DNA of 5,296 bases from Pseudomonadota bacterium (lineage in GTDB: Bacteria > Pseudomonadota > Alphaproteobacteria > Acetobacterales > Acetobacteraceae). Where the stretch lies: positions 1 through 5,296 of the forward strand of contig JAJZVE010000386.1 of the NCBI GenBank assembly GCA_021845835.1, read 5' to 3'. The notes under the pieces are model-generated. The model was not told the origin of the DNA. It did not search any database and saw only the letters and a program-made list of their open reading frames with translations. The position numbers and the translations under genes are program-made. This document shows, one piece after another, positions 1 to 5,263 of the stretch (positions are counted from its first letter, which is position 1; each line of letters opens with the position of its first letter).

Positions 1-15
1 CGCTCGCCGCCGGCG

Positions 16-759
16 CTATGGCTTACGGGCGCGGAAGGTGGCGCCGGTTGTGGTCGGCGCGGTCTTGTAGCCGGTGAACGCAACCAGCTCCCCGTCCCGG
101 AAGCCGGCGGCGGCAAGCATTTCGAGGATGCGCTCCGGCGCGACGGTCCCGGCCACGCAATCGGCCCACGACCCGCCGCCTGGCGCGGGCGCCGTGGCGC
201 TCTCGCGCACCATGTCGGCGAACCAGAAGCAGCCCCCCGGCTTCAGGATGCGGAAGACCTCCCGGAAGACGCAGGATTTGGCGGGCGACAGGTTGATGGC
301 GCCGTTCGAGATCACACGGTCGGCATCGCCGTCTTCCAGGGGCACCGCCGTCATGTCCCCGCTATGGACCGCGACATTGCTGAGGCCCATGAGCCGCGCG
401 GACGCTTGTGCCTTCGCCGTCATCGCCGGGGTGAGGTCGATCCCGATGGCGCGGCCGTGCGCGCCAACCAGGAGCGCGGCGATGCACAGGTCGGCCCCGG
501 CCCCGCAGCCGAGATCGACCACCGTCATGCCCGGCTCGATCCGCCCCAGTCCGAAGGGATTTCCGACCGCGGCCGCCGACTCCCAGACGGGTTCGGGGAT
601 CGTGTCCAGCCACCGCTTGTCGTACCCCAGGCGCCGGGCGTTCTCTCGGCCCTTGCCCCAGCCGAACTCCTGGCGTGGGTGCAGCGCGAGCTCCGAGTAG
701 AGCGCCCGGATGCTCTCCGCCGCCGTTGCGACCGAACCGTCGGGGACTACCCCGGCCAT
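16..759 (-). CDS. ArsM-like class I SAM-dependent methyltransferase lacking the usual arsenic-site cysteines
   Basis: A 247-residue cytosolic methyltransferase. The start ATG (759-757) is preceded by TTGGAGGAAAGCGGC, a strong ribosome site; the frame stays open far upstream but that part is low-complexity and crosses the divergent promoter. The Rossmann SAM-binding motif is VVDLGCGAGAD (80-90), followed by the acidic strand IGIDLTPAM (105-113), the GDM of motif III (134-136), SNGAINLSP (151-159) and LKPGGCFWFADMV (172-184). The INLSP and 'AVGNP' (64-68) signatures align with arsenite methyltransferases, whose equivalents from memory are 'SNCVINLSP' and 'GCGNP'. Here both cysteines are replaced (V65, G153), while the third, near the C-terminus, may survive as C201 in ADCVAG. 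A canonical As(III) methylation role is therefore doubtful and the substrate is unknown. It is transcribed divergently from a second methyltransferase across an FNR-like box. Methyltransferase fold: sure. Substrate: not. Confidence 0.88.
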   Translation of the reverse strand: MAGVVPDGSVATAAESIRALYSELALHPRQEFGWGKGRENARRLGYDKRWLDTIPEPVWESAAAVGNPFGLGRIEPGMTVVDLGCGAGADLCIAALLVGAHGRAIGIDLTPAMTAKAQASARLMGLSNVAVHSGDMTAVPLEDGDADRVISNGAINLSPAKSCVFREVFRILKPGGCFWFADMVRESATAPAPGGGSWADCVAGTVAPERILEMLAAAGFRDGELVAFTGYKTAPTTTGATFRARKP

Positions 760-784
760 GCCGCTTTCCTCCAACCGCCGCTGC

Positions 785-798
785 TTGATCCACGTCAA
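785..798. promoter_or_regulatory. FNR/FixK/DNR-type binding site
   Basis: TTGATCCACGTCAA is seen here. The FNR/DNR consensus is TTGAT-N4-ATCAA, and this site matches 9 of 10 conserved positions; the core TTGA-N6-TCAA dyad is perfect. It lies in the 88-bp gap between the divergent methyltransferase genes. Its centre (791.5) would sit at -41.5, the classical activating position, for a plus-strand transcript starting near 833. A weak -10-like TAGCAG lies at 821-826. For the minus-strand gene the same geometry would put the start inside the coding region, so activation of 848-2355 is more likely. Which Crp/Fnr regulator binds cannot be told from the site. Confidence 0.62.
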
Positions 799-847
799 CG
801 ACCTTACTTGCAAAGGCGCGTAGCAGCAAAACCGTGGGAGTTGCAGG

Positions 848-1447
848 ATGAACACCGGACTGTTCCCGGCCACGGTGATGCCCGACCCCGACTGGTGGCA
901 GGCGCTGTGGCCGCGTCCCGGCGAGGTGCTGGCCAAGCTCGGCATCCAGCCTGGTACGGACGCCGTCGATCTGTGCTGCGGCGACGGGCTGTTCACCGTG
1001 CCCCTGGCCGGCATGGTGCGGGGTGTTGTTGCGATCGACCTCGATCCGGAGATGCTGGAATTGGCGCGGACGCGCGCCGCCGCAGCCGGGGTGAGGAACT
1101 GCGTCTTCATCGCGGTCAACGCCTACGACCTGGCCCGGTTGATCCCGGCGCCGGTCGATCTCGTGTTGATCGCGAATACCTTCCACGGCGTTCCCGATCA
1201 GGCACGCCTCGCGCACGCCGTTGCCACGGTGCTGCGGCCGGGCGGTCGGTTCGTCGTGGTCAACTGGCACCGGCGTCCGCGCGAGGACACCCAACTCCTC
1301 GGCCAGCCGCGCGGACCGAAGACCGAGCTGCGGATGACGCCGGAGGACGTCGCGGCGGCGGTCGCTCCTGCCGGGTTGCGACCCGCGCGGGTCGTCGAAC
1401 TGCCGCCCTACCACTACGCCGCGATCCTTGAGACGCCGACCATGTGA
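848..1447 (+). CDS. Small class I SAM-dependent methyltransferase
   Basis: A 199-residue protein with a compact methyltransferase fold. Motif I is AVDLCCGDGLFT (39-50), with an unusual Cys-Cys pair in the glycine loop. Motif II is VVAIDLDPEML (60-70), where D64 and D66 are candidates for ribose contact. Then come NAYDL (91-95), DLVLIANTFHG (104-114) and LRPGGRFVVVNWH (129-141). The ATG at 848 is preceded by GGGAG (836-840) at 7-nt spacing. The protein opens with a short N-terminal segment containing a Trp pair (DWW, 15-17) and has a roughly 55-residue C-terminal part after the last core strand. It is the first gene of a likely three-gene operon; the Met-rich gene starts 23 nt after its stop. 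It differs clearly from the divergent methyltransferase, so this is not a simple duplication. Substrate unknown; the FNR-like box just upstream suggests induction at low oxygen or by NO. Confidence 0.9.
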   Translation: MNTGLFPATVMPDPDWWQALWPRPGEVLAKLGIQPGTDAVDLCCGDGLFTVPLAGMVRGVVAIDLDPEMLELARTRAAAAGVRNCVFIAVNAYDLARLIPAPVDLVLIANTFHGVPDQARLAHAVATVLRPGGRFVVVNWHRRPREDTQLLGQPRGPKTELRMTPEDVAAAVAPAGLRPARVVELPPYHYAAILETPTM

Positions 1448-1470
1448 CCCGACAACCGATGGAGAAAGTG

Positions 1471-1929
1471 ATGTCTTGCTGCAAACAGGATGACGGACAG
1501 AAGCCGGCGGCCGCGGGTGACGCCGGGGAAGCCCGCCCGATGGCGATGGGCATGGCCATGGGCAAGAAGATGATGGGCCAGGGCCGTGGGCCGATGGCGA
1601 TGCGGCAGCGAATGATGGCGCCAACGGGTTCGAGCGAGGAGGCGCCGCAGATGCCGATGCAGACGATGATGGGCATGTGCTCGGACATGCTGGGCGTGAT
1701 GGCGCAGACCGCCACCATGGCCGCGTTCGCCACGCCCGAGCTACAGCAGGCCTTCGGTGCGTGGCTGAAGGACCTGGAGGGCAAGGCCGAGGCGGCCGTG
1801 GCCGAGGGCGAGAAGGACGAAGCCGAGTTGGCGACGGCCCTCGGGATCGACGCGGACAGTGCGCGCTACGTGCTCGGTCGGCTCGCCGCGAGCGGCAAGG
1901 TGACGCTCGTCGCGCGCCCGCGGGGTTGA
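1471..1929 (+). CDS. Methionine-rich protein with helix-turn-helix-like C-terminus (unknown function)
   Basis: A 152-residue protein, not recognised as a named family. The start at ATG 1471 has GGAG at 1461-1464 (6-nt spacing); in-frame ATG 1459 and GTG 1444 lack such a site. Nineteen methionines are present, 18 of them within residues 24-83, in runs such as MAMGMAMG (24-31) and QMPMQTMMGMC (60-70). Cysteines occur at 3, 4 (MSCC) and 70. Clustered Met with few Cys is typical of Cu(I)/Ag(I)-binding segments. There is no signal peptide or membrane span, so it is probably cytosolic. Residues 91-113 are helical and charged; 115-146 (ELATALGIDADSARYVLGRL and the following ASGKVTL) resemble a winged-helix fold, as in short regulators. 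It might be a metal-sensing or metal-buffering protein, but that is inference. It sits between a methyltransferase gene and a SHOCT gene, 75 nt before the latter. Confidence 0.82.
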   Translation: MSCCKQDDGQKPAAAGDAGEARPMAMGMAMGKKMMGQGRGPMAMRQRMMAPTGSSEEAPQMPMQTMMGMCSDMLGVMAQTATMAAFATPELQQAFGAWLKDLEGKAEAAVAEGEKDEAELATALGIDADSARYVLGRLAASGKVTLVARPRG

Positions 1930-2004
1930 ACGATCGATGCCGGGCGCGGAGTTGCTGTCATGAACCTCGCTTCGGGACGCCACAATGGAAACGGAGATGT
2001 CAGG

Positions 2005-2355
2005 ATGAAGGCTCCCTACCGATGGGCCGCCGCCGTGAGTGCCACTGTCGCGTTGACCTCCGCTGCGGCCTGGGCCCAGACCTCGGCAGGACCCTACGGC
2101 TATGGCCCGCAAATGATGTGGGGTTGGGGATGGTACGGCATGATCTTTGGACCGTTGTTCATGATCCTCATGCTCGCCGTGGTCATCACGGTCGTCGTGC
2201 TCGCAGTCCGATGGCTCGGCGGCCCATGGCAAGCGCCGTTGCACCATTCACCGCCGGCTCGGACGGCGATGGATATCCTCAGTGAGCGCTTCGCCCGTGG
2301 CGAGATCGACCAAGCCGAATACGAGGCGAAGCGGCGCCTGATCTCTCAAGGCTGA
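2005..2355 (+). CDS. Secreted or membrane-anchored SHOCT-domain protein
   Basis: A 116-residue protein. Residues 1-24 form a signal peptide (MKAPYRW, hydrophobic core, AWA before QT). A Gly/aromatic/Met segment follows (YGYGPQMMWGWGWYGM, 31-46). One strong transmembrane helix spans about 47-69, and a C-terminal SHOCT domain lies at about 87-115 (DILSERFARGEIDQAEYEAK). SHOCT modules are short C-terminal oligomerisation-type helices common on small membrane proteins, often in metal-resistance neighbourhoods; no enzymatic role is known for them. The start at 2005 has GGAG at 1993-1996 with 8-nt spacing and gives a normal signal peptide. An in-frame ATG at 1960 also has GGAG at 8-nt spacing and would add 15 polar residues, so it is less likely. 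If the signal peptide is cleaved, the SHOCT tail faces the cytoplasm or periplasm depending on topology. It is the last gene of the putative operon. Confidence 0.9.
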   Translation: MKAPYRWAAAVSATVALTSAAAWAQTSAGPYGYGPQMMWGWGWYGMIFGPLFMILMLAVVITVVVLAVRWLGGPWQAPLHHSPPARTAMDILSERFARGEIDQAEYEAKRRLISQG

Positions 2356-2473
2356 TCCTGCGCCCGTGCCGCAAGCGGATTGCAGCGAGGCCTCCCGGCC
2401 GAAGATACGACCCACGCCCGACCGGCGCGACGGCCAGGGCGATGCATTCGGCCTGCGACCGGGGAGCCGAGGG

Positions 2474-2496
2474 CCGGGTCCCGGGCGCTGACCCGG
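2474..2496. repeat. GC-rich hairpin downstream of the SHOCT operon
   Basis: CCGGGTC (2474-2480) is perfectly complementary in inverse orientation to GACCCGG (2490-2496), with a 9-nt loop. It lies 118 nt past the SHOCT stop. No T-run follows on either strand, so it is not a textbook intrinsic terminator, though it could slow or protect a transcript end. In DNA this GC-rich, a 7-bp stem may also occur by chance. Confidence 0.3.
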
Positions 2497-3005
2497 ACTG
2501 TGTCGTCGAATTGGAGCGCAGCAGGAAGCGTCCGCTGATCGGTCGCGGTCAGTCCCGCCGCTCTGCGACCCGCAACAAGGTGACAGCAATCCGCGCTGTA
2601 GTACTGCGTGCAGCTGCAAAGCGCCCACGCCGCTCGTTGCGCGCATCAAGACATGGCGGGCGTTGACGACGCCGCGACGCGCGCCGGGGCGAGCTTGTGA
2701 CTAGTCGTGCGGTGACGCCACCCGCCCGCGAGCGAAGGCTGCCCTCTGCCGCATTGGGCTCGCAGGTCGGCAAGACGCCGCGCATCCAGAGGAGACGGCC
2801 CAACGGATGATCGCGCGCTTGGTCGGCATCTCCCCTGGCATTCGGCGATGATCCCGACCGCGTGTGCGGCCGAGCCGCGGGCGAAGGCGCAGATCATCGT
2901 CAGACTGAGCCACCCTCCGAGTATGCCGGCGAACCTGGCGCTCGCGAAGGAGCGGCGGTGGCACTGCGACAACGCAAGGTCGGTAGCCAGTCCTGGGTGG
3001 CTTTG

Positions 3006-3034
3006 CCGTGCCTCATCGCCACACGGTGGCACGG
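3006..3034. repeat. Inverted repeat with nested alternative hairpin
   Basis: CCGTGCC (3006-3012) pairs with GGCACGG (3028-3034), extendable outward by two G-T wobbles and one T-A pair. Inside it, GCCAC (3018-3022) and GTGGC (3026-3030) form a competing 5-bp hairpin with a 3-nt loop, and the two stems share bases. It lies at the edge of the AT-rich patch. No T-run follows. It could be a protein-binding dyad, a transcript-end structure or chance. Confidence 0.3.
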
Positions 3035-3376
3035 TGACCGCCGTCGATAACCCAATGTGCAGACACTGAAATCGCGGCTGATCAGGGCAGGCAGTGCCGC
3101 AGACCTTTATCTTGCCCTACCACCAATTCGAACTGTTATCACGCTCGTACTATCTTTCTTCAGGCGCATAAAAACAGAAAACGGCGCGAGTAACACGATG
3201 CACTGCGAACTTGCGCGACACGTTACGATAGCCTGGTGAATCGACGCCGCCACGTCAATTGGCGGTGCGATCAGATGCGGAGTTGGTGCGGCGAACGTGC
3301 GGATCGATGGCCGAACTTCGCGCAACGCCGCGGCATCGACGGAAGCGACCGTCAGATCATGCGCGGTACGCCTGCG

Positions 3377-4210
3377 TCACTGGAGGGCGACGAACAGCGC
3401 GCCATTTCCGCGCACATCGAGGGCAGAACCGGAGACGGATCGCGGCTCGGGTACGACCGCAGCCGAATGGCCCGTGACCCCGGTCGGTGCAGACATCGGC
3501 GCCCGGCCCGGTCTCACGATCGGCGGAGCTGTGCGCGCCGGAGATACCCCGGGATGCACGACGACGGTCGCGAAGAGGCCGGCGCTGATACCATCGCTCA
3601 GACCGGGAACCGGCGGGGCTGGAGCAGATTTCGTGCTGGCAACCGTGGTCGCAATAGCCGCCTGCACCGCGCCCGACATGCCGTCGATCTGCGGCGCGAG
3701 CGCGGCGAGGTAGCGCTGTGTCTCGGCCGGCAGTTCGCGGCCGGTGCGCAGGAACGCATCGAGCCGGGCCGGCCCGGCGTTGTAGGCAGCGAGGAACCAG
3801 GGCACGCCATAGCGGTTCAGCATCTCGCGCAGATACGCCGCGCCGGCGAGGATGTTGTCGCGCGGCGCATATGGATCAGCGCCTAGCCCATAGCGGGCGC
3901 GCAGCGCGGCGTAGGTCTGCGGCATCACCTGCATCAGGCCGATCGCGCCCGCCGGTGAGCGAATCGGCCGGCCGTCCATGGTCGCCTGGCCGCCGCTCTC
4001 CGCGCGCATCACGGCGGCAATCCATGCTTCGGGAATGTCGAAGCGGCGCGCCGCCGCGGCGATGTCGGGCTGCCAAACTGCGACCGCTCCGTGTCCGTCG
4101 CCGCGCAATAGGGGCGCCGCACTTGCGCACACCGGCGCGCCGCTGAGCGGTACGAACAGTGCCGCGCGGGCCGCAAGACCGCAGGTCGCGACCAGCGTCA
4201 GCACGTCCAT
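3377..4210 (-). CDS. Conjugation-associated lytic transglycosylase (SLT family)
   Basis: A 277-residue protein that would cleave peptidoglycan glycan strands in the periplasm to open a path for the mating channel (VirB1/TrbN-type role). The N-terminus, MDVLTLVATCGLAARAALFV with a likely cut after the CAS-A region (about 28-32), looks like an export signal. The SLT domain spans about 43-175: the catalytic Glu is E71 in MRAESGGQ (68-75), followed by GAIGLMQVMPQTY (88-100), a DNILAGAAYL segment (118-127) and FLAAYNAGPARL (139-150). Residues 190-277 are a Pro/Ala-rich low-complexity tail of unknown role. The start at ATG 4210 is chosen because GGAGGGG (4223-4217) lies 6 nt upstream; ATG 4225 in the same frame has no such site. 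It follows traF after a 217-nt gap with a small ORF and an inverted repeat. No conjugation gene follows it. Confidence 0.93.
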   Translation of the reverse strand: MDVLTLVATCGLAARAALFVPLSGAPVCASAAPLLRGDGHGAVAVWQPDIAAAARRFDIPEAWIAAVMRAESGGQATMDGRPIRSPAGAIGLMQVMPQTYAALRARYGLGADPYAPRDNILAGAAYLREMLNRYGVPWFLAAYNAGPARLDAFLRTGRELPAETQRYLAALAPQIDGMSGAVQAAIATTVASTKSAPAPPVPGLSDGISAGLFATVVVHPGVSPARTAPPIVRPGRAPMSAPTGVTGHSAAVVPEPRSVSGSALDVRGNGALFVALQ

Positions 4211-4431
4211 CGTGAACCCCTCCATGAGCCAAACCGCTGCCACGCCGCCGACAGGCGAAGCGCTGCCAGCGTGCTCGCTTCCGTCAAGGGTGAAGCGCGC
4301 CACGGCGCGCCGGCTGCGCCGCCCTTGACCTTCGCTGCGCGCGCCGGCGATGCGGAAACTGGCCGGGACGGCAGGATGGACGTCCCTGGGCCGAACAACA
4401 GGATGGCGGGGAAGATGCGCGGTTCGGTCAT
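4198..4431 (-). CDS. Small ORF of uncertain status between traF and the transglycosylase
   Basis: A 77-codon frame whose ATG (4431-4429) overlaps the traF stop as ATGA. It ends 13 nt inside the transglycosylase gene in another frame. Residues 1-32 (MTEPR, then a hydrophobic stretch with IFPAILLFG, then VSASPARA) read like a signal peptide; the remainder is basic and low-complexity and encodes the 4283-4329 inverted repeat. I recognise no domain. One reading, which is inference, is that this is the original coupled start of the transglycosylase, now separated from its mature domain. The other is that it is a non-coding spacer whose open frame is accidental. Direct evidence for translation is limited to the overlap. 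Confidence 0.27.
   Translation of the reverse strand: MTEPRIFPAILLFGPGTSILPSRPVSASPARAAKVKGGAAGAPWRASPLTEASTLAALRLSAAWQRFGSWRGSRWTC
4283..4329. repeat. 47-bp imperfect inverted repeat in the traF-transglycosylase gap
   Basis: Outer arms GTCAAGGG (4283-4290) and CCCTTGAC (4322-4329) are perfect 8-bp complements. Near the centre is the perfect 10-bp palindrome CGGCGCGCCG (4303-4312), offset by about 1.5 bp from the symmetry axis of the arms. Some inner positions also pair (4292/4320, 4295/4317, 4296/4316). The structure sits exactly where the operon shows an unusual 217-nt gap. It could be a small dispersed repeat, a protein-binding dyad or an RNA hairpin that reduces expression downstream. 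Confidence 0.5.
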
Positions 4432-4967
4432 CGCGTCCGCCCGCCGGGAAGCCAGAGCGGCGTGACGCGGCCGATGACGGCGCGGATCGGCGTCGGCCCG
4501 AAATACCGTCCATCGAGCGAGGTCGGCACGCTCGGGATCAGCACGAAAATCTCGCCGTTCGGGAGCCTGCCGCAGCCGGTCCATGCGGCCAGTCTGCGTC
4601 CGCGTCCGTCCACCGGCGGGGCGCGGGCGACGATGCGGCCATTGATCGAAACCTCGCCGTGGCGCTCGCAGACGGTGTCTCCGGCGACGGCGGCGATACG
4701 CTTCAGCAGCGGCACGCCGCGCGGCAGATAGCCGCGCCGGGCGAATAGCCTCGCACTACGCCGGTCCGGCCAGAACAGCACGTAATCGCCAACGCGGAGG
4801 TGCTTGCGGCTCGTGGCCGGCAGCACGCGCCACAGGCCGACCGGCGTGCTGGCCGTGGCGTTCCAGACCACCAGCGGCCGTGCCTGCACCGCTGAGGCGG
4901 CGAGCAAGAGCAAGCCCGCAAGCATGGCGAGGAGCACGGCGTGCCAGTTCCGCCGATCCGCCTTCAT
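4428..4967 (-). CDS. traF: TraF-type S26 signal peptidase (conjugative transfer)
   Basis: A 179-residue protein of the S26 (leader peptidase) family. TraF members act in the cytoplasmic membrane or periplasm, and in RP4-like systems mature the pilin by cleavage and cyclisation. After a short basic start (MKADRRNW), one membrane anchor spans about 9-28. The catalytic serine is S40 in the NATASTPVGLW segment (36-46), fitting the SxPxG signature. The general-base lysine is K89 in PLLKRIAAVAGDTV (86-99). The C-terminal box SLDGRYFGP (150-158) is the conserved SxDSRYFGP-like motif of the family. Length is normal for TraF. The ATG at 4967 overlaps the DUF2840 stop as ATGA, so it is probably translated by coupling to that gene. 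A small ORF and then the lytic transglycosylase follow. No truncation or missing catalytic residue was seen. Confidence 0.95.
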   Translation of the reverse strand: MKADRRNWHAVLLAMLAGLLLLAASAVQARPLVVWNATASTPVGLWRVLPATSRKHLRVGDYVLFWPDRRSARLFARRGYLPRGVPLLKRIAAVAGDTVCERHGEVSINGRIVARAPPVDGRGRRLAAWTGCGRLPNGEIFVLIPSVPTSLDGRYFGPTPIRAVIGRVTPLWLPGGRTR

Positions 4968-5263
4968 GGCGTCATTATCCGGCGCCGCAGCAGGATCTCA
5001 CTGCCTGCATGCACGCCGCGCACCGTCCCGCAAGGCTCCTTGGCCCCGCAGGCGCGCAGGCTATCAATGCGGGACAGGACGGTCCCGTCGTTGTTGGCGT
5101 GCCACGGGACGAACGCGAATACCGCGCCAAGTGGGAAGACGATCGGGTGCCGGCGGCGATCGAGGATGCGCTCGCCGGCATCACGGCCGAAGCGCAGCCA
5201 GTGTTCGACCCGATCCCGATAGAACACCAGCCCGACGCTGGTCAGAGGCTCCTGCGCGATCAC
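4964..5263 (-). CDS. DUF2840-type conjugation-cluster protein, short form
   Basis: A 99-residue protein of unknown biochemical function whose family is usually found immediately upstream of traF in alphaproteobacterial conjugative elements. Recognisable family features are VEHWLRFG (19-26), ERILDRRR (31-38), GAVFAFVPW (46-54), NDGTVLSRID (58-67) and GSEILLR (87-93). The start is GTG 5263-5261 with GGGAGG about 6 nt upstream, and the GTG overlaps the stop of the preceding gene as GTGA. From memory, family members are roughly 150-170 residues and continue past the EILLR strand; this one ends a few residues later (RRIMTP) and runs into traF by an ATGA overlap. Reading the two other frames after the EILLR codons does not recover a longer tail, so a simple frameshift is not indicated. 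It is probably a naturally short or end-replaced version. Confidence 0.82.
   Translation of the reverse strand: MIAQEPLTSVGLVFYRDRVEHWLRFGRDAGERILDRRRHPIVFPLGAVFAFVPWHANNDGTVLSRIDSLRACGAKEPCGTVRGVHAGSEILLRRRIMTP

Larger units (their letters stand above)
2356..3376. other. Roughly 1-kb gene-free stretch between convergent gene sets
   Basis: Open frames exist here because the DNA is GC-rich, but none shows a recognisable motif, a credible ribosome site together with a sensible protein, or family resemblance. Candidates at 2646-3032 (minus) and 2848-3069 (plus) overlap each other on opposite strands, and both have GC-rich third positions, so composition cannot decide between them. The stretch holds two GC-rich hairpins (2474-2496 and 3006-3034) and an AT-rich patch (3101-3180). 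It separates the methyltransferase/SHOCT cassette from the conjugation genes, whose transcripts converge on it. Decayed mobile-element remains are possible but none was identified. Confidence 0.6.

Noticed and set aside
760..1119. Upstream extension of the ArsM-like methyltransferase frame
   Set aside because: The added 120 residues are low-complexity, cover the divergent promoter and most of the start of the opposite methyltransferase, and the ATG at 759 has a strong ribosome site.
362..1624. Long minus-strand open frame (420 codons) through both methyltransferase genes
   Set aside because: It is the shadow of the two methyltransferase genes and the Met-rich gene in a GC-rich genome; its protein is Arg/Gly/Pro-rich with no motif, while the overlapping frames carry clear SAM-binding signatures.
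2646..3032. Minus-strand open frame (128 codons) with one hydrophobic stretch
   Set aside because: No family resemblance, no supporting ribosome site identified, and an equally open frame runs on the opposite strand. Possible remnant only.
2848..3069. Plus-strand open frame (73 codons) with GC-rich third positions
   Set aside because: No motif and no credible ribosome site; third-position GC is high in the opposing frame too, so it does not discriminate.
3120..3140. TTCGAA with flanks, considered as a tRNA T-loop or tRNA-derived attachment site
   Set aside because: Flanking bases do not form the five-base-pair T stem and no acceptor, D or anticodon arms could be found on either strand.
3057..3239. 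Plus-strand 60-codon frame across the AT-rich patch
   Set aside because: GTG start with no ribosome site, no recognisable domain, and codon use unlike the real genes nearby.
3107..3325. Minus-strand 72-codon frame downstream of the transglycosylase, considered as the expected DUF736 gene
   Set aside because: Starts at TTG, and the sequence does not resemble DUF736 or another transfer protein.
3236..3886. Plus-strand frames opposite the transglycosylase
   Set aside because: Arg-rich shadows of a gene whose catalytic motifs are all intact on the minus strand.
4211..4513. In-frame upstream extension of the transglycosylase
   Set aside because: It overlaps the end of traF, has no signal-peptide character, and the ATG at 4210 has a clear GGAGGGG site 6 nt upstream.
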